In this document: in pieces, positions 1-5,425 of the stretch | Numbering within the stretch: position 1 is the stretch's first letter | How the letters are laid out: each line of letters starts with the position of its first letter | DNA from: JAHDNZ01 sp036721855 | Lineage (GTDB): Bacteria > Bacillota > DTU065 | NCBI GenBank assembly: GCA_036721855.1 | Contig: DAIMKF010000055.1 | Location: 1 to 6,586, forward strand | Direction of reading: 5' to 3' | DNA: 6,586 nucleotides | Position numbers and translations under genes: made by a program | The notes under the pieces: model-generated | Told to the model about the DNA's origin: nothing | Database searches by the model: none | What the model saw: the letters and a program-made list of their open reading frames with translations, nothing else

Positions 1-262
1 TACCCGAATTTAAAGGACTTCTCTCTTATTTACACAAGATATTTTACACTATCCCACTTTCCTATACTAATTTATACATTTATAGTAATAAACCTTTTTA
101 AAAAGAAAAGAAACCATAAAAAGACTATAAAAAAAATTATTAAACCATAAACGACAACGCGACTAAATTTTTCTATACACAAAGATCAGACTACTCTATC
201 TCCGATTAAAAATTGTATGTTAATCTAGCCTATGTCAAATAGTATAAATACCGCTTTATTTG

Positions 263-291
263 TTTCAATCAAATCAAAAATGGAGTATAAT
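263..291 (+). promoter_or_regulatory. Candidate sigma-A promoter for typA
   Basis: A perfect -10 hexamer TATAAT lies at 286-291. A weak -35 match, TTTCAA (263-268), sits at the standard 17-base spacing. An alternative TTG-containing -35 (TTGTTT, 260-265) would need a 20-base spacer. Transcription would begin around 297-300, giving a leader of about 45 bases before the typA ATG. The -10 is convincing; the -35 assignment is tentative. Confidence 0.5.
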
Positions 292-304
292 TAAAATTTG
301 AGAC

Positions 305-319
305 AGGTTCTTTGAACCT
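305..319 (+). promoter_or_regulatory. Palindrome in the typA leader
   Basis: AGGTTC (305-310), TTT, GAACCT (314-319) is a perfect 6-bp inverted repeat a few bases after the predicted transcription start. In RNA it would form a small 5' hairpin. CCTTT (317-321) could instead pair with GAAGG (326-330, one G-U pair), which covers part of the purine-rich ribosome-binding region AGGGAAGG (323-330). The two folds share C317, C318 and T319 and so exclude each other. It could also be a DNA operator. Function is inferred only. Confidence 0.35.
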
Positions 320-343
320 TTCAGGGAAGGAATTGGTGAAACT

Positions 344-2191
344 ATGAGTGTCACAGATATTAAAAATCTACGCAATGTAGCTATTATTGCTCATGTTGAC
401 CACGGTAAAACTACTTTAGTCGATGGTCTATTAAAACAGGCTGGTACTTTTAGAAAAAATGAGATGGTAGTAGAACGGGTTTTAGACTCAAATGTTCTAG
501 AACGCGAACGAGGTATTACCATCTTAGCAAAAAATACATCTGTTTTTTACGAAGAGCTAAAGATCAATATTGTTGATACACCAGGTCATGCTGATTTTGG
601 TGGTGAAGTTGAACGTGTTTTACGTATGGTCGATGGAGCTCTTTTATTGGTGGATGCTTTTGAAGGACCTATGGCCCAAACCAAATTTGTTTTGAGAAAA
701 GCTTTGGAAGCAAATTTAAAAATAATTGTGGTAATTAATAAAATGGATAGACCAGATGCAAGACCTGCTGATGTTTTAGACGAAGTCTTGGATTTATTTA
801 TTGAATTAGAAGCCTCAGATCAACAACTGGATTTTCCTGTAATCTACACATCAGCCAGAGAAGGTCGATCTAGTTTAGCACCAGATTCACCGGGTGAAGA
901 TATGCGTCCCCTTTTGGAAATGATTAAAAAAGAAATACCAGCACCAAGAGGAGATATTACAGCACCTTTACAGTTACAAATAACTACCCTTGATTATGAT
1001 GATTATGTCGGACGTATTGGTATTGGCAGAATTCAAAATGGTATTCTTAAAGCTGGCCAGACTATTGGTTTGGGCAAAAGGAACGGAGCGCTAGAGACAA
1101 TTCGTATCGGTAAGCTTTGGACTTATGAAGGACTTAGAAAAGTTGAAATCGATGAAGTTGGTCCTGGAGATATTGTGGCACTTTCGGGTCTTGGAAGGGT
1201 TGAGATCGGCGAAACTGTTACGGAAGTCGATAATCCAAAGATACTTCCACTATTAAGAATTGATGAACCTACAATGAGTATGACATTTACAGTTAATGAC
1301 AGTCCTTTTGCAGGACAGGAAGGCAAATTTGTTACCTCCAGACATTTAAGAGAACGCCTTTATAAGGAAGCTGAGACTAATGTAAGTCTTAAAGTAGAAG
1401 ATACAGATTCCGCTGATTCATTTATAGTTTCAGGCCGTGGTGAATTACATCTTGGTATTCTTATTGAAACAATGAGAAGAGAAGGATATGAACTAGCAGT
1501 ATCAAAACCAAAACCCATCTTAAAAGTGGTAAATGGCCAAAAATATGAACCTTTTGAGAAGCTTTTTATTAATGTACCAGAAGCTTATTCAGGTAAGGTA
1601 ATCGAGAATTTAGGTATACGCAAAGCCGAAATGATAACTATGCAACCTGTTGGCACATCTAATGTACGGTTAGAGTTTCTCATCCCAGCTAGGGGATTGG
1701 TAGGTTTTAGGACTGAGTTTCTCACCCTAACTAAAGGCGAGGGAATTATGCACCATTTATTTGAAGAGTATGGCCCTTATAAAGGTGAAATTAATCAGAG
1801 AACAGCAGGAGCACTCATTGCGTTTGAATCAGGAGAAACTACAGGATATGCATTAGATGCAGTACAAGATCGGGGTGAACTCTTTGTTGAGCCGGGTACT
1901 AAGGTGTATGCTGGTATGATTGTCGGCGAACACAACAAAGATAGCGATATAGATATAAATGTTTGCAAAAAGAAACATTTGACTAACATGAGAGCTGCCG
2001 GCTCAGATGATGCCATTAGACTATCTCCTCCTAAATTATTCAGCCTAGAACAGGCTATGGAATATATTAAAGATGATGAGTTTGTTGAAGTAACGCCTTA
2101 TTCATTAAGAATGCGTAAAAAAATACTTGACAGGCAACAAAGAGCTAAATCTCTAAAGAAAACAGTTGCAGAAGAACCAAATATTGAATAA
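344..2191 (+). CDS. typA: Ribosome-associated GTPase TypA/BipA
   Basis: This is a translational GTPase of the EF-G/LepA superfamily. It binds the 70S ribosome and supports ribosome assembly and growth under cold or other stress (family knowledge). At 615 aa it has the normal full length. The GTPase domain shows all its motifs: P-loop AHVDHGKTT (residues 16-24), switch I RGITI (56-60), DTPGH (78-82), NKMD (132-135) and TSAREG (169-174). The following order is as in BipA: a beta-barrel domain (about 205-295), an EF-G III-like domain (about 305-385), a domain V-like region (about 395-485), and the BipA-specific C-terminal domain with its LTNMRAAGSDDA loop (about 545-557). The ATG has the purine-rich AGGGAAGG (323-330) at slightly long spacing (13 bases); the MSVTDIKNLRNVAIIAHVDH opening fits the family. 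A TATAAT box lies upstream and no terminator follows, so the next gene is probably co-transcribed. No lesion is seen. Confidence 0.97.
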   Translation: MSVTDIKNLRNVAIIAHVDHGKTTLVDGLLKQAGTFRKNEMVVERVLDSNVLERERGITILAKNTSVFYEELKINIVDTPGHADFGGEVERVLRMVDGALLLVDAFEGPMAQTKFVLRKALEANLKIIVVINKMDRPDARPADVLDEVLDLFIELEASDQQLDFPVIYTSAREGRSSLAPDSPGEDMRPLLEMIKKEIPAPRGDITAPLQLQITTLDYDDYVGRIGIGRIQNGILKAGQTIGLGKRNGALETIRIGKLWTYEGLRKVEIDEVGPGDIVALSGLGRVEIGETVTEVDNPKILPLLRIDEPTMSMTFTVNDSPFAGQEGKFVTSRHLRERLYKEAETNVSLKVEDTDSADSFIVSGRGELHLGILIETMRREGYELAVSKPKPILKVVNGQKYEPFEKLFINVPEAYSGKVIENLGIRKAEMITMQPVGTSNVRLEFLIPARGLVGFRTEFLTLTKGEGIMHHLFEEYGPYKGEINQRTAGALIAFESGETTGYALDAVQDRGELFVEPGTKVYAGMIVGEHNKDSDIDINVCKKKHLTNMRAAGSDDAIRLSPPKLFSLEQAMEYIKDDEFVEVTPYSLRMRKKILDRQQRAKSLKKTVAEEPNIE

Positions 2192-2204
2192 GCAAGACCA
2201 TCTA

Positions 2205-2255
2205 AGGTTAACCTACTTTTGACTACGTAATTGATTCTGTCAAGGAGGTTAACTT
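2205..2255 (+). promoter_or_regulatory. Hairpin that can sequester the Shine-Dalgarno of the stress gene
   Basis: AGGTTAACCT (2205-2214, itself a perfect palindrome) pairs over 10 positions with AGGTTAACTT (2246-2255), with one G-U pair. After a 2-base bulge (2215-2216), TTTTGAC (2217-2223) pairs with GTCAAGG (2239-2245), with two G-U pairs, leaving a 15-base loop. The downstream gene's Shine-Dalgarno AAGGAGGT (2242-2249) lies wholly inside the paired strand, and the stem ends one base before the ATG. This suggests translational control, for example a thermosensitive stem or an antisense- or protein-opened switch. I see the pairing directly; the regulation is inferred. Confidence 0.45.
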
Positions 2256-2256
2256 A

Positions 2257-2736
2257 ATGAGCAATGTAATTGGAACTTATTCAGATCGTTATCAGGCAGA
2301 AAGAGCTATAGAAGAACTAAAACAAGCTGGATTTACCGATCAAGAAGTATCTCTGATTGCTAAAGAAGAAAATACACGTAGAGAAGATGACGAAAATGCC
2401 GGTGAGGATACAATCGGTATTTCCAGTGGAGTTATGACCGGAGGCGCTATCGGTGGGATGGCGGGTCTTTTAGCCGGAGCTGGGCTCTTGGCGATACCAG
2501 GAATCGGTCCGATTGTTGCTTTAGGACCTTTGGCCGCTACATTGGGAGGTGCAGCAACCGGGGGAGTAGCCGGTGGTCTTGTAGATCTTGGCATTCCGCA
2601 AGAAAGAGGTTCTTACTACGAGAATGAAGTTAAAAGCGGTCGTTTTCTTGCAGTTGTTCAAACAGATCAAGAGCGTGCATCACAAGCTGCTGAAAGCATG
2701 AGAAAAACTGGAGCTAAAGATGTAGAGGTTCATTAA
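2257..2736 (+). CDS. General stress protein 17M-like (YflT-type) glycine-zipper protein
   Basis: This 159-aa protein resembles the Bacillus general stress protein 17M/YflT family, whose molecular function is not well defined. Residues 3-38 form the typical N-terminal unit (VIGTYSDRYQAERAIEELKQ, then AGFTDQEVSLIAKE). An acidic linker (about 41-52) leads to a long Gly/Ala-rich hydrophobic segment (about 54-112). This holds GxxxG-type repeats at G62/G63, G66/G67, G70 and G97/G98, G102/G103, G106/G107, which could insert in or associate with a membrane. Residues 118-159 end in the second alpha/beta half (EVKSGRFLAVVQTDQERASQ). The start is fixed by AAGGAGGT at 2242-2249, 7 bases before the ATG; that site can be buried in a hairpin. 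It lies 65 bases after typA with no clear promoter between, so it is probably read from the typA transcript, and it is closed by a strong terminator. There is no signal peptide. The family call is good; the role in stress is inferred. Confidence 0.85.
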   Translation: MSNVIGTYSDRYQAERAIEELKQAGFTDQEVSLIAKEENTRREDDENAGEDTIGISSGVMTGGAIGGMAGLLAGAGLLAIPGIGPIVALGPLAATLGGAATGGVAGGLVDLGIPQERGSYYENEVKSGRFLAVVQTDQERASQAAESMRKTGAKDVEVH

Positions 2737-2764
2737 AAAAGCCGGGCAAACCCGGCTTTTTTTT
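2735..2764 (+). terminator. Intrinsic terminator after the typA/stress-gene unit
   Basis: GCCGGG (2741-2746), loop CAAA, CCCGGC (2751-2756), followed by eight T (2757-2764). The A-run at 2735-2740 extends the stem against the T-run, so it may also work in reverse. It overlaps the stress gene's stop codon and separates the first unit from the sugar operon. Confidence 0.93.
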
Positions 2765-2843
2765 ATAAACAAATCAATATGACTACATGGTCGCAAGACA
2801 TAAATGGTTAATTAACGAAAGATAGGAGGTAAAATTTTAATAT

Positions 2844-2873
2844 ATGATTACGCTTACCAAAATTTGGAACTAA
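2844..2873 (+). CDS. Possible 9-codon leader peptide (MITLTKIWN)
   Basis: ATG at 2844 opens a nine-codon frame ending at TAA 2871-2873. AGGAGG (2824-2829) is an excellent Shine-Dalgarno match but lies 14 bases from the ATG, which is long. I see no terminator or attenuator after it, only a TTTTTT run without a good hairpin, and no promoter directly upstream. It could be a leader peptide, the worn start of a lost gene, or chance. Function unknown. Confidence 0.15.
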   Translation: MITLTKIWN

Positions 2874-2950
2874 TTTTTTACAGGTAATTATCTAGGGATC
2901 AAAAAAATCATAAGTAGAATTATTTTTGTTTGGATGTCTATTAAAGATAG

Positions 2951-3043
2951 TTGTTTTTGTTCTGTAGCAAAAACATAACATAGATTAAGATTACAAACGA
3001 TTCGGGAAAATTAATTTCAAGAAATATGAGGTAATTGTTTTTG
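2951..3043 (+). repeat. Direct nonamer pair TTGTTTTTG
   Basis: TTGTTTTTG occurs at 2951-2959 and again at 3035-3043, 84 bases apart, close to eight helical turns. The first copy is also one arm of the inverted repeat at 2952-2975, and the second ends 23 bases before the predicted -35. The placement would suit binding half-sites for the AraC-family protein, but the motif is short and T-rich, so chance is possible in this AT-rich spacer. Confidence 0.25.
2952..2975. repeat. 8-bp inverted repeat upstream of the AraC-type gene
   Basis: TGTTTTTG (2952-2959) and CAAAAACA (2968-2975) are perfect inverted repeats around the 8-base spacer TTCTGTAG. There is no T-run behind it, so it is not a terminator. 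It lies about 90 bases upstream of the predicted -35 and could be a dyad operator for a sugar regulator. Confidence 0.35.
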
Positions 3044-3066
3044 CATATTATTCAGTTATTAGTGTC

Positions 3067-3095
3067 AAGACATTTAGCTAAGTATTTGTTATATT
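3067..3095 (+). promoter_or_regulatory. Extended -10 promoter of the AraC-GH4-GH172 operon
   Basis: AAGACA (3067-3072, four of six to consensus) and TATATT (3090-3095, five of six) are separated by 17 bases. A TG at 3087-3088, one base before the -10, makes an extended -10 element. Transcription would start near 3102, giving a leader of about 30 bases. A weak -35 with repeats upstream fits an activator-dependent promoter. Confidence 0.6.
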
Positions 3096-3114
3096 GAGAG
3101 TAACAGACAAGGTT

Positions 3115-3124
3115 AAGGGGGTGA
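3115..3124 (+). promoter_or_regulatory. Ribosome binding site that decides a TTG start
   Basis: AAGGGGGTGA matches the ideal anti-16S complement AAGGAGGTGA at nine of ten positions and lies 6 bases before TTG 3131. The GTG inside it (3121) runs into TAG after one codon. The next in-frame ATG (3215) has no such site, so TTG 3131 is the best start. Confidence 0.75.
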
Positions 3125-3130
3125 AATAGG

Positions 3131-4054
3131 TTGTACGATCCATGTGCAAGAATTAGTGTAGTCAAAGATGACAAAACCCAAAGTCATATAGAGAGTGCCA
3201 GAGCATTAAGACCGATGGGAAAAGAACCATTTTTGCTACCGGAGGAGTTTCCTTTTGGAATAGCTCATTTCTATTACACTTCGTACTACCAAATGCAACC
3301 CCACAAGCATGATGAACTTGAGGTAATTTACAGTGTTAGTGGCAGAGGTTATCTATTTGCAGAAAATGAGGTTTTATTGCTTAAACCCGGTGATATTGCT
3401 GTTACCAATAGTGAAGAAGTTCATAAAGTAATGCCAGATCCCAAACAACCCGGCTCACTTATTGTAATTATGTTCAAGACTAAGATCTTGGAATACTTAT
3501 CCAACAGCCAAGAACTATGTACAATCTTTTATAATAAAGAACTTAAACGTAGACTAAGGTTAGAAGCAGGAGAGAAAGAGACAGTCAAAGATATTCTTGA
3601 AGATCTCCTTTTTGAGTTTGAAAATGAGAACTTGTTTTATCAAGAGAAGATTACTGCCCGTTTAACAGAACTTTTAGTTATATTGCATCGGCTATATCGA
3701 ATCCAAAAAAAGGAAAAGGATACAGATGATGGCGTAGGAGAAAGAATAAATAAAGTTATGGAGTTTATTGAAAATAATTTGAACGAAGATATTACCGTAA
3801 AGGATATTGCTAATCATATTCACCTAAGTGCCTCCCATCTAAGTTCACTTTTCAAACAAAAAACCGGTTTAACAATTTATAGTTTTATTATTTCCAAACG
3901 TTTGATTTTAGCTAGAAAACTTTTAGTAGAGACAGAACAGCCCGTAGACGTAATTGCTGAAGAATGTGGATTTAATGATGTTTCAAGCTTTATTCGCTGC
4001 TTTAGAGAACGTGTTGGTACAACTCCCGGTCAGTACCGACGCGCTTCTAGATAA
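3131..4054 (+). CDS. AraC-family transcriptional regulator with cupin sensor domain
   Basis: This 307-aa protein has the two-domain AraC/XylS layout. The N-terminal cupin (about 45-110) shows HKH at 58-60 with E64, then LKPGD (84-88) and H98, the pattern of an AraC_binding sensor for a sugar or related ligand. A helical linker (about 125-205) probably mediates dimerization. The C-terminal DNA-binding domain (about 205-307) has two helix-turn-helix units: ITVKDIANHIHLSASHLSSL (221-240) and VDVIAEECGFNDVSSFIRCF (272-291), ending with the family's typical TPGQYRR. Translation starts at TTG with a near-perfect ribosome binding site; Met29 (ATG 3215) is an alternative lacking one. It is the first gene of an operon with two glycoside hydrolases, 34 bases before the next gene, so it most likely activates this operon in response to the enzymes' substrate. 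The ligand is not deducible. Confidence 0.92.
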   Translation: MYDPCARISVVKDDKTQSHIESARALRPMGKEPFLLPEEFPFGIAHFYYTSYYQMQPHKHDELEVIYSVSGRGYLFAENEVLLLKPGDIAVTNSEEVHKVMPDPKQPGSLIVIMFKTKILEYLSNSQELCTIFYNKELKRRLRLEAGEKETVKDILEDLLFEFENENLFYQEKITARLTELLVILHRLYRIQKKEKDTDDGVGERINKVMEFIENNLNEDITVKDIANHIHLSASHLSSLFKQKTGLTIYSFIISKRLILARKLLVETEQPVDVIAEECGFNDVSSFIRCFRERVGTTPGQYRRASR

Positions 4055-4088
4055 GAAAATTAAACACACTTGAGGAGGATGAAGAAAA

Positions 4089-5411
4089 ATGGCCAAAGTT
4101 GCTTTAATTGGTGCAGGTAGTGTAGTCTTTTCTAAACAGTTAACCTGGGATATTCTAGCCTACCCAGAACTTAGAGATTCAACAATTGCCCTACATGACA
4201 TTGATCCTGATAGGCTAAAAACAGCGGAACTGGTTGCTAAACAATTAGTAGAAAAGATGGGTAGCCATGCTAGCTTATATGCTACATTAAATCGAAAAGA
4301 AGCCCTAAAAGATGCCGATTATGTTATCGTTATGGTTCAGGTAGGTATGTTTGAAGCTACTAAAATTGATTTTAATATTCCCAGGAAATATGGTTTAAAG
4401 CAAACAATCGCTGATAGTTATGATGTTGGTGGAATATTTAGGTTTTTGAGATCGTTCCCGTTTTACAAAGGTTTAGTTGAAGATATGGCCGAGGTATGCC
4501 CTGAGGCTTATCTGCTTAACTATACTAACCCGATGGCCATGAATATGCTTTCTGTCTTTAAAATGGCTCCTCAAATTAAAGCTGTAGGTCTTTGCCATAG
4601 CGTGCAAGGAACTGCAGGAATGTTGGCCAATCATTTAGATATACCTTTTGAAGAATTAGATTACAGAGTAGCCGGCATTAATCACCAAGCTTTCTTTTTA
4701 ACACTAAAACACAAAGGACAAGATCTCTACCCTAAATTGAAAGAACTAGTAAGTGATCCGAAAAAAATTAAGAGTAACGAAAGTAAGTATAATTGGATGA
4801 CAAGGTATGATGCAGTAAGAGTAGAACTATTTAAAAGACTGGGTTATTATATTACAGAATCTAGTGAGCATAACGCTGAATATTGCCAGTATTTCATTCA
4901 ACATGACCAATATATTGAAAAATACCATATTCCCATCGATGAATATATTCGCCGCTGTGAGATAATCCTAGCTGAATATGAACGCATCCGTAAGGTTGTA
5001 CGCGAAGGCGGAGATATCGATGCTCACTTAAGTCATGAATATGCCGGTTCAATTATTTATGCTCTCCATACCGGCAAAACCTTTTCTTTTAATGGCAATG
5101 TATTAAATACCAACTTAATTACCAACTTGCCTCAAAACATGTGTGTTGAAGTACCCTGTCTTGTAGATCGTAATGGAATTCAGCCTACTTACATCGGTGA
5201 TTTGCCACTGCAATGTGTAGCCCTAAACAGACCTTTGGTATCTAGTTCTCAACTGGCTGTAAAAGCAGCGCTAACAGGTAAAAAGGATTATGTATATCAA
5301 GCAGTGATGATGGCACCACATTCATCATCGATTCTTACCTTGGATCAGATCTGGTCAATGTGTGATGATCTAATCGAAGCTCATGGTGCTGCTCTACCTA
5401 AACTATCATAA
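4089..5411 (+). CDS. GH4 family NAD-dependent alpha-galactosidase-like glycoside hydrolase
   Basis: This 440-aa protein resembles E. coli MelA (about 450 aa) along its whole length. GH4 enzymes cleave glycosides in the cytoplasm by a redox-elimination route that needs NAD+ and a divalent metal such as Mn2+. Visible features: the Rossmann GAGS (8-11) with D37/D39 after it, TNPMAM (146-151), the metal-site motif CHSVQGT (169-175), GINH (196-199; H199 a metal ligand), TESSEHNAEY (256-265), and a C-terminal VEVPCLVDRNGIQPT segment as in MelA. The CHSV motif is associated with alpha-galactosidases, whereas galacturonidases carry CHEV (recalled from literature). An oddity is DSYDVGG at 109-115, where E. 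coli MelA has DTLGPGG. GAGGAGG (4072-4078) lies 10 bases before the ATG. It sits between the AraC-type gene and a GH172-type gene in one operon. Family call is firm; exact sugar specificity is uncertain. Confidence 0.93.
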   Translation: MAKVALIGAGSVVFSKQLTWDILAYPELRDSTIALHDIDPDRLKTAELVAKQLVEKMGSHASLYATLNRKEALKDADYVIVMVQVGMFEATKIDFNIPRKYGLKQTIADSYDVGGIFRFLRSFPFYKGLVEDMAEVCPEAYLLNYTNPMAMNMLSVFKMAPQIKAVGLCHSVQGTAGMLANHLDIPFEELDYRVAGINHQAFFLTLKHKGQDLYPKLKELVSDPKKIKSNESKYNWMTRYDAVRVELFKRLGYYITESSEHNAEYCQYFIQHDQYIEKYHIPIDEYIRRCEIILAEYERIRKVVREGGDIDAHLSHEYAGSIIYALHTGKTFSFNGNVLNTNLITNLPQNMCVEVPCLVDRNGIQPTYIGDLPLQCVALNRPLVSSSQLAVKAALTGKKDYVYQAVMMAPHSSSILTLDQIWSMCDDLIEAHGAALPKLS

Positions 5412-5425
5412 AGGGAGGAGTTGGA

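Larger units (their letters stand above)
1..343. other. AT-rich non-coding region upstream of typA
   Basis: I see no convincing gene in this stretch. One + frame is open from position 1 to the TAA at 148-150, but its translation is low in complexity, rich in Lys, Ile and Tyr, and matches nothing I recognise. At 29-35 and 43-49 the heptamer TTTACAC occurs twice with a 14-base period, followed by ACTATCCC (48-55). Read on the minus strand this gives GGGATAGTGT, then AAAATATCTTGTGTAAA, which resembles the terminal inverted repeats of IS256/mutator-type insertion sequences as I remember them. It may be the edge of such an element or a remnant, but no transposase is visible. The right end carries the typA promoter and leader, listed separately. 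Confidence 0.5.
2765..3130. other. Non-coding control region between the two units
   Basis: This 366-base AT-rich spacer contains no long reading frame on either strand. From left to right it holds a 10-bp palindrome GTTAATTAAC (2807-2816), a strong Shine-Dalgarno-like AGGAGG (2824-2829) with a 9-codon ORF (2844-2873), a short inverted repeat CCAAA/TTTGG (2857-2867), a hairpin (2952-2975), a repeated nonamer TTGTTTTTG (2951-2959 and 3035-3043), a promoter (3067-3095) and the ribosome binding site of the AraC-type gene (3115-3124). Its length fits the control region of a regulated sugar operon. Confidence 0.6.

Noticed and set aside
1..150. Open + frame from the left edge to TAA 148-150
   Set aside because: The translation is Lys/Ile/Tyr/Asn-rich as expected from AT-rich DNA and matches no transposase C-terminus or other family I know.
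1123..1326. 67-aa minus-strand frame inside typA
   Set aside because: It lies wholly within the well-conserved typA coding sequence on the opposite strand, with a low-complexity Ser/Pro/Ile-rich product and no recognisable domain.
1795..2016. 73-aa minus-strand frame inside typA
   Set aside because: Antisense shadow of the conserved C-terminal part of typA, with no family resemblance.
2219..2247. TTGACT as a -35 for a separate promoter of the stress gene
   Set aside because: At 17-base spacing the -10 position falls on AAGGAG, part of the Shine-Dalgarno; no -10 hexamer is present.
2340..2594. 84-aa minus-strand frame inside the stress gene
   Set aside because: Its Pro/Ala/Ile-rich translation is the mirror of the Gly/Ala-rich zipper codons on the + strand.
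2844..2858. Start of the 9-codon ORF resembles the lacZ-alpha vector start (ATGATTACG)
   Set aside because: The match ends after nine bases and no other vector sequence is nearby, so it is chance rather than cloning contamination.
2992..3005. Catabolite-response (cre)-like sequence TACAAACGATTCGG
   Set aside because: The left half approximates the cre consensus with one mismatch, but the right half lacks the conserved CA, so the site is too degenerate to call.
4079..4081. ATG overlapping the ribosome binding site of the GH4 gene
   Set aside because: It is in another frame that stops after about 13 codons; the Rossmann start MAKVALIGAGS from ATG 4089 is clearly correct.
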